Assembly: GCA_963700185.1 (NCBI GenBank)
Contig: CAVOWP010000031.1
Location: forward strand, 124,001-188,000
DNA from: AP-15 sp963700185
Lineage (GTDB): Bacteria; Pseudomonadota; Alphaproteobacteria; ATCC43930; CGMCC-115725
Reading direction: 5' to 3'
Length of the DNA stretch: 64,000 nucleotides
Shown here one piece after another: positions 19,143 to 27,403 of this stretch. The notes under the pieces were generated by a model that searched no databases, was not told the DNA's origin, and saw nothing but the letters and a program-made list of their open reading frames with translations. Position 1 is the first letter of the stretch, and each line of letters starts with the position of its first letter. Made by a program: the position numbers and the translations under genes.

Positions 19143-21765
19143 ATGACGATCGACACTCTGTGTGATATCAGACCTCGGTTCGGTCCAGCGCGTGACCAGG
19201 GCGCGCGTCCAACTTGTCTTGCTTTCGCCATCAGCGATGTGCACGCTGCGCTGCGCGAGCCGTGGACTGCGCTCTCATGCGAGTTTATTTTCTATCACGC
19301 GCAGCGGCGGGCGGGGCGGCCTCCGACGGCTGGCGCCCGCCTCCCCGAGATGCTAGCGACGTTGAAGGAGGATGGGCAGCCGCTTGAAAGCGACTGGCCG
19401 TATCTGGCTAGCCTGCCGAGCGACCTCAACTCCTATGTACCACCCGAGAAGGTGGTCGTGTTCCGCCGAGATGGCGAGTCGCGACCCGTCGGCGTCGACG
19501 AGATCATCGCTCGTCTCGATGCAGATAGCCCGACTGTCATGCTAATGATGCTGTCCGATGCGTTCTACGTACCCGACGCGCTTGGGGTCATCCGGGCGGC
19601 CGTAGGTGAATGGCCCGACCCGGCGCGACGTCACGCGGTAATCGCGGTGGGCTATGGTATGCTGGACGGCGCGCGCGCCGTCCTCGTTGTGTGCCGGGCA
19701 TGCTCAATAGCTCGGAGGTGAAAGTCCTCTACCCAACCTGATGGAGGTGAAGGGTTAGTGATGCGCAAGGGCTATCGCCGCGAGGCGGGGTCTGAAGGAA
19801 GCGCGAAGCAAAGGTGCGAGCCGATGGACAAAAACCGGATACGAGGCGCAAGCGCCGGACGAGCGGGCAACGTATCGCGAAGTCCATATCCATCAACGGC
19901 GCGAAGCGTAGATCCGGCGGTTGTGCACCGAAGGCGATTGAGCTTACCCCGGGAGATCTGCCCCGTGTCGCCTTTGCGGCGACTGAGACGGCCGAGAGAC
20001 CGTCTGACCGCGGGTCAGAAGTCAGCAGACGGCATAGTAGGCCAAGCCGTCGGCAAGGCTAGTGAGGCACTCCAAAGCCGAAAGGCGGAGCAACAGATAG
20101 GCCGAGCCGGAAACGATGGCCGAAGGCCCGAACGATTGGGAGTGGCAAGTAGGACTAGGAACTCATGAATGGAATGCGGCAGAAGATTCAGTACTCACTG
20201 GCTTTGGAGCTGGTGGTCCAGGGTGAAACCCCGGTCAGCAGTTACCAAGGGGCCGAACCATTCGTGGCGAAGCTAGCACCCGAAAGCCCGGCTTTGACGG
20301 AACAATTAATGGAGGAGGTATGTGAGCGAGGGAATCTCGTAAGAGCGTGGAAACGCGTTCGAAGGAACAAGGGTAGTCCTGGCGTGGATGGGATGACCAT
20401 CGACGACGCTAAGGACCACCTGCGTGAGCACTGGCCGAGCATCCGGTCTCAAATGCTCGAGGGAACCTACCAGCCGCAGCCGGTCAAGCGGGTCGAAATC
20501 CCCAAGCCGGACGGCGGGGTCAGAAAGCTCGGCGTGCCTTGCGTCGTCGACAGACTGATCCAACAAGCCGTGCTGCAGGTTCTCCAGGAGCGATGGGACC
20601 CGACGTTTTCCAAGCACAGTTACGGCTTCCGACCGGGACGCTCCGCCCATCAGGCGGTGGCCCAAGCGCAACGATACGTTGCCGCGGGCTACAGTGTCGT
20701 GGTTGACATTGATCTCGAAAAATTTTTCGACCGGGTCAATCATGACAGCTTGATGGCGCGCGTCGCCGCGCGGGTGACCGATAAACGTGTGCTCAAGCTC
20801 ATCCGGGCGTTTCTCAAGTCCGGAGTGATGGAAGACGGCTTGGTCAGCCCGGTGGACGAGGGGACCCCGCAAGGCGGCCCGCTCTCGCCCCTCCTGAGCA
20901 ATCTCGTGCTCGACGATCTCGACAAGGAGCTGGCCCGACGGGGTCACCGCTTTTGCCGCTATGCGGACGACTGCAATATCTATGTTCGCAGCTGCCGCGC
21001 CGGTGAACGGGTCATGGCCTCGGTGAGCCGGTTCCTGACCAGGAAGCTGCGGCTGAAGGTCAACGAGGCGAAAAGCGCGGTGGCGCGACCGGAGGAGCGC
21101 AAGTTCCTGGGGTTCAGCATCTCGAATGACGGGAGCGAGCGGCGCGTCGCGCCAAAAGCCTTCGACAAATTCAAGGCGCAGATCCGGGACATGACCCGCC
21201 GGACACGGGGGATCAGCCTACAGCAGCTGATCGAAGACCTCACGCCATACCTCATCGGATGGCGCGGCTACTTCGGCTTCTGCCAGACCCCGCGTGTGCT
21301 CACCAACCTGGAAGCGTGGATTCGCCGAAGACTACGTTCCTATCTTTGGCGGCAGTGGCAGAACGGGCACAACCGCTTCAACGAACTGCGCCGTCGCGGC
21401 GTACCGAAGTTCAATGCAGCGGTCGCCGCCGGTTCGCCGACGGGGTTCTGGCGCATGTCAGGACACCCCGCGGTCCAACAAGCCCTGCGCAACCGCTACT
21501 TCGACTCACTCGGTCTCCCCCGACTGCATGTCTCTGCTCAAGCTTAACCCGGTCGAACCGCCGTGGTACGTGACCCGTATGCCCGGTGGTGTGGGAGGGG
21601 TGGCACCGCGAGGCGTCCCCCTATCCCGATCGCAACAGCTGGGGTGCCGGTTGGGGTCTGGACGGCCACGCATGGCTTCCCGAACCTTTTGTCGCGCCGC
21701 GTCTTACGGGCATAGCGCTATTGACGGAGGAAGTAAATGTTCCTGCCCAGGGTCTCGCAGCCTAG
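19143..21765 (+). CDS. Papain-like C1 cysteine protease, coding sequence split by a group II intron (exons 19143-19688 and 21631-21765)
   Basis: Exon 1 encodes 182 residues: DQGARPTCLAFAISDVH supplies the oxyanion Gln19 and catalytic Cys25, and RRHAVIAVGYG the catalytic His164. Exon 2 encodes 44 residues beginning RNSWGAGWGLDGHAWL, which supplies the catalytic Asn. Joining 19688 to 21631 restores VLV-RNSWG in frame and a 226-residue protease with a full triad. Without splicing, translation ends at 19721 without Asn. No signal peptide, so it probably acts in the cytoplasm. ATG 19143 follows directly after the TGA of the ImmA-chagasin gene. Confidence 0.9.
20165..21547 (+). CDS. ltrA: Group II intron reverse transcriptase/maturase
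   Basis: 460 residues. RT motifs: NKGSPGVDGMTID (about 68-80), FRPGRSAHQA, VVVDIDLEKFFD (Asp181 and 183), GTPQGGPLSPLLSN, and RYADD (266-269). The maturase X domain follows (LIGWRGYFGFCQTP). It ends at LHVSAQA without a recognisable HNH endonuclease domain. It aids intron splicing and retrohoming. All catalytic motifs are intact, so the element may be active. Confidence 0.96.
   Translation: MNGMRQKIQYSLALELVVQGETPVSSYQGAEPFVAKLAPESPALTEQLMEEVCERGNLVRAWKRVRRNKGSPGVDGMTIDDAKDHLREHWPSIRSQMLEGTYQPQPVKRVEIPKPDGGVRKLGVPCVVDRLIQQAVLQVLQERWDPTFSKHSYGFRPGRSAHQAVAQAQRYVAAGYSVVVDIDLEKFFDRVNHDSLMARVAARVTDKRVLKLIRAFLKSGVMEDGLVSPVDEGTPQGGPLSPLLSNLVLDDLDKELARRGHRFCRYADDCNIYVRSCRAGERVMASVSRFLTRKLRLKVNEAKSAVARPEERKFLGFSISNDGSERRVAPKAFDKFKAQIRDMTRRTRGISLQQLIEDLTPYLIGWRGYFGFCQTPRVLTNLEAWIRRRLRSYLWRQWQNGHNRFNELRRRGVPKFNAAVAAGSPTGFWRMSGHPAVQQALRNRYFDSLGLPRLHVSAQA
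21555..21630 (+). ncRNA. Group II intron domains V and VI
   Basis: 21555-21591 can fold as the domain V hairpin (CCGCCGTGG... CCGGTGGTG around a GACCCGTATG-type bulge region). 21592-21630 forms domain VI (GGGAGGGG pairing with CCCCCTATCCC), leaving a likely bulged branch-point A at 21623, about eight bases from the 3' end. Confidence 0.75.
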
Positions 21766-22519
21766 CTGCAGCAGCGCATGGCTGGCCGCCTCGCAGGCGG
21801 TGTATGGGCTAGCTGGGCACGAGGGCCACCATGTCGTGATCGACATCGATAATCCAGTGGCCTTGTCCGAACAGGATCTAGCGGTCGTGAACGCAGTCGA
21901 TGCTTTTCTTGCCGAGCACGGCGAAAATAATCCTGTGCGGACCGTAGCAAACACAATCTTCCCACAAGCGACTTACGAGGCGCACGGGTCGCCCGCATTC
22001 TACGACGTCTACATCAAAAAAATATTCCCACGGATAAAGCGATCGCGCGATTGGGGCCGGTATTTCGAGCGAATGATGGCGTATCCAAGTCCTGATGGCA
22101 CGGACAACCTGCTTGCAGACCTCGTTGCTGAGATGAAACGAAATCTAACTGCCGGTCGTACCTTCCGAAATATCTATGAATTGCCAATTTACAATCCGAC
22201 GAAAGACCGCGCCGGATCACCGATGGGAAGACAATGCCTCAGCTTCATGAGCTTCAAATTAGACGACGACAATCGCTTGTTGCTGTCCGCCGTATACCGA
22301 AATCACTTTTATACGCATAAGCTGCTCGGGAACTTGATTGGTCTCGGTCGACTAATGGCGTTCGTGTCGGAGGAGGTGAAGGTCAAACTCGGGCCACTAT
22401 CCGTGCTGTCAACCCACGCAGAAGTCGACACTGCCGGCGCAAGCCAAGCGCAGCTTAAGGCGCTGCATGCGCATTGCGCGAAAATCCTGAGCGCGTCGCC
22501 AAAGGTACACGCGGCATGA
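21737..22519 (+). CDS. Thymidylate-synthase-like protein (possible dUMP-modifying enzyme)
   Basis: 260 residues. From about residue 110 it follows the thymidylate synthase plan: a helix NLLADLVAEMKRN, then YNPTKD, GRQCLSFMSFKL with a Cys where ThyA has its nucleophile, and YRNHFYTHKLLGNLIGL in place of the RSxDxxLGxPFN region. The canonical N-terminal Arg motif and the usual PCH are absent, so it is a divergent relative, of the kind linked to dUMP hydroxymethylation in base-modification loci. GGAGG precedes ATG 21737, which lies inside exon 2 of the protease gene; the two overlap by 29 bases in different frames. Confidence 0.65.
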   Translation: MFLPRVSQPSCSSAWLAASQAVYGLAGHEGHHVVIDIDNPVALSEQDLAVVNAVDAFLAEHGENNPVRTVANTIFPQATYEAHGSPAFYDVYIKKIFPRIKRSRDWGRYFERMMAYPSPDGTDNLLADLVAEMKRNLTAGRTFRNIYELPIYNPTKDRAGSPMGRQCLSFMSFKLDDDNRLLLSAVYRNHFYTHKLLGNLIGLGRLMAFVSEEVKVKLGPLSVLSTHAEVDTAGASQAQLKALHAHCAKILSASPKVHAA

Positions 22520-22593
22520 CCCGAGAGGATATTGGGGGAGGCTGCGACCACTCAATTCTGTCTGCCGTACACCGCTATTAACAATGCGCGCGA

Positions 22594-23747
22594 TTAACGG
22601 CACGCTTCTCGTCCGCAGAGTCGCCGCTCGTCATCCGTCATCGGTTCGAACCAAATGCGCCGCTGCTCCATATCAGTAACGACGGCACCAAATCTTTTTT
22701 CTGTAAGCTCGCGGAATACTGCATAACCCTGCAGGATTGCCAATTCCCATAGCCACATCGGCAACTCCTCCGCTTCATATCCACGCACGAACCGCTTCAC
22801 ATTCTTCAGCAAGTCGAAGCCGAGCTTCGGTGTGTTCGCGAAAAATCGGTACTGCTTAGCAGTCTCAAAAATCCACGTGGTGAGACCTTCTTCGATCAGG
22901 ATCGCGTGCGCACCGTCCTGGTTCTCGTCCAGCTCCCTTTGGCTTTTGCGTTTAAGTTTTAGGAGAGCGCGGGTTGTTGGCGACCATGCAAGCACCGCGG
23001 CATGAGCGAAGTGGAAGACATCGTGAAAGCGGTAGTCGTCTGGAGGTAAGTGATTGTCGGTGAGCCGATCGCCCGCGAGCACACCACCTATTTTCTGAAA
23101 CACAAATTTGGTGTCGTTCACCTTACGCTCGTAGATCAGGACGCGCATCTTGCGCGGCAACTGCTCATCGATATGGAGACCCTCGTCGTTCGGTATTGGA
23201 AACACCCGGACGGTCGGCCAACGATCCTCGGTCTTGCGAATATTGTAGAGGGCAGCTTCTTCGAGCCGAACTGCCTCGGCGCTTGCGGCTTGCAAAAGAG
23301 GTCGAAGTAATTTGACGAGATCCCCACGAAGAGCATTTACATTTTGTTTATATGCGCCCTCGGCAAACCGCTTGGCTAGATCACCGGCTTCGCTGGCGAG
23401 ACGAAGCAACGCGCTTTCATCAGCACTGTCAGACGTAGTGAAAGCATCAAAATGCAGCAGCTCAGAGGTGTTGCCTGTAACATAACCGAGAACCTCGGCG
23501 AGCGATGTCCCCCCGTGCTGTGCAACCCTTGACATGTACCATAAGACGTCACCTAGCTCCTCGACGACTGCCTCGTGATAGCCGAAGAAAGCATCTGTAT
23601 CGCGACGCTTTTTTTGAACGCGCTTAGGAGGCTCCCGACCTCTCCCACTAAACCGAGCAGAGGCGTGTCCGAATCGTCAGGATTTTGATCGGTCGTGGCA
23701 GCTTGCGCCTCAAATTCGGCTATCGTGACTCCCCCCGTCTCTTCCAT
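22594..23747 (-). CDS. MazG-like nucleotide pyrophosphohydrolase with long C-terminal extension, split by frameshift at an A7 run
   Basis: The first frame (23747 leftwards) gives LLGLVGEVGSLLSAFKK, a MazG-type helix with ExxE-like residues. The second frame continues RRDTDAFFGYHEAVVEELGDVLWYMSRVA, with the second metal-binding EELGD motif. The switch is at seven A on the coding strand (23609-23615): a -1 slip, or one more A, gives FKKKRRDTDA in register with homologues. The roughly 300-residue C-terminal part is unrecognised apart from a conserved-looking RFHDVFHFAHAAVLAWSP segment. The family hydrolyses non-canonical NTPs. It runs opposite to the kinase-like gene at 23886, sharing a 138-base promoter region. 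Confidence 0.72.
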
Positions 23748-23885
23748 TTTGTCGCCCCTTCTAGACCGCTATTCCTAGTCCGATGATCCGCGTCCCGCTT
23801 CCTTAAGCCCTTTTGGATGCGTAAACTATTGGAGGGGGAACTTCTGATCTATGAAAACCGTTGATTTTGCGGCAAGTGGTGCCGC

Positions 23886-24887
23886 GTGATCGCCACAACA
23901 ATTGCATACGAAACCTACTGGCGATTCGCCGCCGAACGCCTTACCATATTGTATCGTCGTCGCCGCGATCCGATCGGTCCGTGGACCTCCGATCCGATAT
24001 TGCGGGCTTACCGGTTCACAAACGTTTACCGTGCTACCGACCGCGTCAGTCAGTACCTCATGCGTGAGATCCAGTACCGGGGTGACCGCTCGCAGGATCC
24101 GCAAGAAATTTTCTTTCGCACCATTCTCTTCAAGATCTTCAACAAGATCGAGACATGGGAGGCGTTAGAGTATTTCCATGGACCATTGTCTTGGCAGACG
24201 GTCGACCTCGAGGCAGTTGATCGCACTCTCTGCCGCTTGCGAGCCAGCGGACAGCGTATTTACTCGGGCGCCTATATCATGCCCGCTCCACCTTTCGGTC
24301 GTGCAGGAAAGCACTCCAATCATCTCGCGCTAATCGCTCTTATGATGGCCGATCGCCTGGCGGACCGATTGCGACAAGCACCTAATCTGAGCGCGGTATA
24401 TGAGCGCATCCGGGGGTATCCCGAACTCGGCCGTTTCCTCGCTTTCCAATATGCGATCGATCTCAATTATTCGACTTTGCTCGATTTCGACGAGGCGGAC
24501 TTCGTGGTCGCCGGGCCTGGCGCGCTCGATGGCATCTCCAAATGTTTCAGCGCGACAAACGGGCACTCCGCGGAAGACATTATCCGGTGGGTTACCAAGC
24601 GGCAGGAGATTGAGTTCACACGCCGCGGCCTCGACTTCAACGGATTGTTCGGACGCCGGTTGCAGCCGATCGACTGCCAAAATTTGTTCTGCGAGATATC
24701 TAAATATACTCGGATCGCGCATCCGGAGATTCAGGGGATCGCAAACCGGCATCGTATTAAGCAGGCGTACAAGCGCAACGATCGAGACCTTCCGGTTCTA
24801 TCGTTTCCGCCACGGTGGAACCTCGCCACCAAGGAAGAAGATGAGAGTCATTTGACGACTATCGATCGTCAACTTGAATTACTTTAA
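23886..24887 (+). CDS. 5-hmdU DNA kinase / alpha-glutamyl-putrescinyl-thymine pyrophosphorylase helical-domain-like protein
   Basis: 333 residues, GTG start. Marker segments of this family are visible: TYWRFAAERL at the N terminus, DPILRAYRFTNVYRATDRVSQYL, IFFRTILFKIFNKIETW, and late in the protein GRRLQPIDCQNLFCEISKY. Relatives act in thymine hypermodification, phosphorylating or pyrophosphorylating 5-hydroxymethyluracil in DNA so that another group can be attached. A thymidylate-synthase-like and a MazG-like gene are the immediate neighbours, the expected company. No P-loop is seen, so the mechanism may differ from the phage kinases. Confidence 0.72.
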   Translation: MIATTIAYETYWRFAAERLTILYRRRRDPIGPWTSDPILRAYRFTNVYRATDRVSQYLMREIQYRGDRSQDPQEIFFRTILFKIFNKIETWEALEYFHGPLSWQTVDLEAVDRTLCRLRASGQRIYSGAYIMPAPPFGRAGKHSNHLALIALMMADRLADRLRQAPNLSAVYERIRGYPELGRFLAFQYAIDLNYSTLLDFDEADFVVAGPGALDGISKCFSATNGHSAEDIIRWVTKRQEIEFTRRGLDFNGLFGRRLQPIDCQNLFCEISKYTRIAHPEIQGIANRHRIKQAYKRNDRDLPVLSFPPRWNLATKEEDESHLTTIDRQLELL

Positions 24888-24976
24888 TCCCGATGGGTCA
24901 TGCGCCAAACGAAGGCGCCATTTCGTTGTTGGCCTTGCCATGCTCTTTCGCGCGACTGCGTCAAGCGACGAGCGTC

Positions 24977-25336
24977 AATAAACCGCGCCCCTGGCGGTGA
25001 TCGGCCAAAGCTGTTCGACGCGGCCCGCGCGAATGGCGACATACCAGTCGTAGAGGTTGACGGTCGGGTCGCAGTGGCCGGGGACGAGGCGGATCTTGTC
25101 GCCGATTTGCAGGCGATTGGTGGCGCCGGAGATGTCGAGGCGGCCGTGCTTGTCGGAGGCGCGCTCGTAGGTGGCGGCGGGCTCGTCGCAGACGAGCGGC
25201 GGGCCTGAAGTCGAAGGCGAGCGCCTTCAAGCCGGCATCGACGATGGCGCGGTCGTCGGTTGGGCGGCTCATCACCGTCGCCCACACGAAGAGGCTCGGC
25301 TCGAAAGCCTTGGTCGGGGCGCCGTCGCGGTCGAGG
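24977..25336 (-). pseudogene. 3' fragment of a DSD1 (D-threonine-aldolase-like) gene
   Basis: Matches the last 120 or so codons of the gene at 25958-27083, ending in NLYDWYVAIRAGRVEQLWP and a stop at 24977. Similarity stops abruptly near 25336. It carries a one-base insertion (GAAGTC at 25207-25212) at the same codon as the frameshift of the full-length gene. It flanks the accessory island on the right. Confidence 0.87.
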
Positions 25337-25377
25337 GGGGAGGTGATCGGCGAGAAAACCGCATCGCTGCCGTTTGG

Positions 25378-25698
25378 TCATGAGCCAACTCGCCGAATGC
25401 GGCCAGGATCGACCGCGTCGAGAGCGGAGAGGATAGAGGGCACGAGTGGCCTCGGATCGTGCATGCGGTTGGATCGGGCACGGACGAGCACGATGCCAAA
25501 AGGCAATCTCGAGATGCACTGTTGGAACTCGATGCTGCGGTCCATGGTGACTAGTACATCATAGTGACCGGTCATTCGGCGCAGCAATTCGCCGTTCTTG
25601 ATCCCGGTCCAGCCGCGACCGGAAACAGTGTCGACCGCATGACCATGGAGTTCCGCAGAAAGGCCTATGGGTAGGTGCTCGTCAAGCAGCAGGCGCAT
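25378..25698 (-). CDS. DUF5615 PIN-like toxin
   Basis: 106 residues starting MRLLLDEHLPIGL, the Mut7-C/PIN-like DUF5615 start, with a later VTMDRSIEFQQ segment; the acidic residues DE and D are the presumed metal ligands of a ribonuclease. It overlaps the DUF433 gene by 17 bases, the standard order antitoxin then toxin. Confidence 0.87.
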   Translation of the reverse strand: MRLLLDEHLPIGLSAELHGHAVDTVSGRGWTGIKNGELLRRMTGHYDVLVTMDRSIEFQQCISRLPFGIVLVRARSNRMHDPRPLVPSILSALDAVDPGRIRRVGS

Positions 25699-25906
25699 CG
25701 GCCGCGAGGGTTTCGCGCGCAAGGTCGAGTAAAGCGATGGCCTGCTCCCGTTGCACTGACGGGAATTGGCGCAAAAACTCGTCGAGGGTGTCCCCTCCTT
25801 CCAGGTAGTCGAATAGCGAACGAGCCGGCACTCGCGTACCGCGGAAGACCGGCGTCCCACCCAAAATGTCGGGATCCCTGTGTACGATTTGCTCAAGTTG
25901 CATCAT
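25682..25906 (-). CDS. DUF433 antitoxin
   Basis: 74 residues: IVHRDPDILGGTPVFRGTRVP is the DUF433 hallmark, followed by LFDYLEGGDTLDEFLRQFP. DUF433 proteins pair with DUF5615 toxins, and that partner is encoded just downstream with overlap. The first of two consecutive Met codons is used. Confidence 0.92.
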   Translation of the reverse strand: MMQLEQIVHRDPDILGGTPVFRGTRVPARSLFDYLEGGDTLDEFLRQFPSVQREQAIALLDLARETLAADAPAA

Positions 25907-25957
25907 GGCGATCGTTCCGCTCCTAGGTCGGAAGCCAAAGGAATGGCCGCGCTCCGA

Positions 25958-27083
25958 TCAGTAAACCGCGCCTCGGGCCGTTATCGGCCAGAGCTGCTCG
26001 ACCCGGCTCCCGCGGATGGCGACGTACCAGTCGTAGAGGTTGACGGTCGGGTCGCAATGGCCGGGGACGAGGCGGATCTTGTCGCCGATTTGCAGGCGAT
26101 TGGTGGCGCCGGATATGCCGAGGCGGCCGTGCTCGTCGGAGGCGCGCTCGTAGGTGGCGGCGGGCTCGTCGCAGACGAGCGGCGGGCCCGAGTTCGAAGG
26201 CGAGCGCCTTCAATCCGGCGTCGACGATCGCGCGGTCGTCGGTCGGGCGGCTCATCACCGTCGCCCACACGAAGAGGCTCGGCTCGAAGGCCTTGGTCGG
26301 TGCGCCGTCGCGGTCGAGGTTGCGGCCGTAATCGGCATCCATGAAGATGTAGGAGCCGCATTGCAATTCGGTGTAGACGCCGCTCGCCGATTCGAACTCG
26401 AAGGTGCCAGTGCCGGCCCCGGTGACGGTCGGGCACTCGATGCCGTGGCGCGCCAGGAGGTCGCGGGTGCGCCCGGCCTTGTCGGCGGCCTGGGTGATCG
26501 CCTGGCGGCGCTCCTCCCAGCCGCGCAGATGCTGCGCCGAGCCGTGATAGGCCTGCAAGCCGCCAAAGGTTAAATGCGGGGCTTGCGTGATCTGCCGAGC
26601 GAGGGCGAGCGCCGGCTCGCCCGGCTCGACGCCGCAGCGGTTGCCGCCCATGTTGACCTCGACATAGACCGGCAAGGTGACGCCGGCCTCGGCGGCCGCC
26701 TCATCGAGCGCGCGGATCTGGCTCGGATCGTCGGCGCACACACCGACGCGGGCGATATGCGCGAGCGACGCGAGGCGGCGCAATTTCTGGCGTCCGACCA
26801 CCTCGTTCGTGACGAGCACGTCCGGGACCCCGCCCTCGACCATCGCCTCGGCCTCGCTGACCTTCTGAACGCACACGCCGACGGCGCCGAGCGCGACCTG
26901 TTTCAACGCGATGACCGGGCATTTGTGGGTCTTGGCATGCGGCCGCGCCCTGACGCCGGTGCCGGCGATGCGGTCCGGCAGGCGACGCAGATTGCGCTCG
27001 AACGCGTCGAGATCGACGATGAGGGCGGGTGTGTCGACCTCGTCGAGGGTCATGCCGATCTCGGCGGGCGGGCGGGTGGTCAT
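25958..27083 (-). CDS. DSD1-family PLP enzyme (D-threonine aldolase / D-serine dehydratase-like), frameshifted near its C terminus
   Basis: Alanine-racemase-like N-terminal barrel with the PLP Lys in RPHAKTHKCP, then VYVEVNMGGNRCGV and a GTGTFEFES phosphate-binding region. The reading frame changes at GAGTTC (26190-26195, plus strand): one frame runs into Arg/Pro-rich nonsense, while the other gives GPPLVCDEPAATYERASDEH and ends NLYDWYVAIRGSRVEQLWP, the normal C terminus with its metal-binding HCD. ATG 27083 follows GAGGAGG. Members cleave D-threonine or dehydrate D-serine. Two partial copies lie in this window. Confidence 0.9.
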
Positions 27084-27225
27084 GGGCGGAACCTCCTCGA
27101 AGCTCGGTTTTCGAGGCTCGCGCAACCGGGGCCAAATTGCAACCGGCCCGGCCCGAAAGGGACGGCCATCAAATTGCCGGATTCGCATGGTAACGTATGA
27201 GCATGGACGATTCGCGAAGACATTT

Positions 27226-27330
27226 GTCACCCTCGCGAAAGCGGGGGTCCAGAGCCTGCCCTTGGCTTGAACAGGGGGGGCGATCGCGCGCGCCTTGCCC
27301 CCCTGGGTCCCCGCTTACGCGGGAATGACG
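27226..27330. repeat. Imperfect inverted repeat of the CCCGCGAAAGCGGGAATGAC type
   Basis: GTCACCCTCGCGAAAGCGGG at the left end and CCCGCTTACGCGGGAATGAC at the right bracket about 65 bases, the layout of a MITE-like intergenic element. A related element is at 46672-46762. Confidence 0.65.
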
Positions 27331-27403
27331 AAGAGAGAGCGGTCAGAGGGACGCTCGTAATGCCGGCCTCCTGTTATTTTTCTGCAGAAACAGGAGGTAC
27401 GGG

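Larger units (their letters stand above)
19689..21630 (+). mobile_element. Complete group II intron, 1942 bases
   Basis: Starts GTGTG (GUGYG consensus) and ends CCCGAT (AY). It contains a reverse transcriptase/maturase gene and 3' domains V and VI. Boundaries are fixed independently by the host gene, whose frame and NSWG motif are restored by exact removal. CTCGT at the 5' exon end could pair with ACGAG in the intron 5' part (two candidates near 19845-19865) as IBS1-EBS1. The maturase has no apparent C-terminal endonuclease domain. Confidence 0.93.

Noticed and set aside
20165..21547. Retron or diversity-generating reverse transcriptase
   Set aside because: The maturase X domain, intron boundaries and domains V/VI identify a group II intron; no msr/msd or template repeat is seen.
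23850..23889. 12-codon leader peptide ahead of the kinase-like gene
   Set aside because: It overlaps the GTG start by GTGA, but has no clear ribosome-binding site or regulatory composition.
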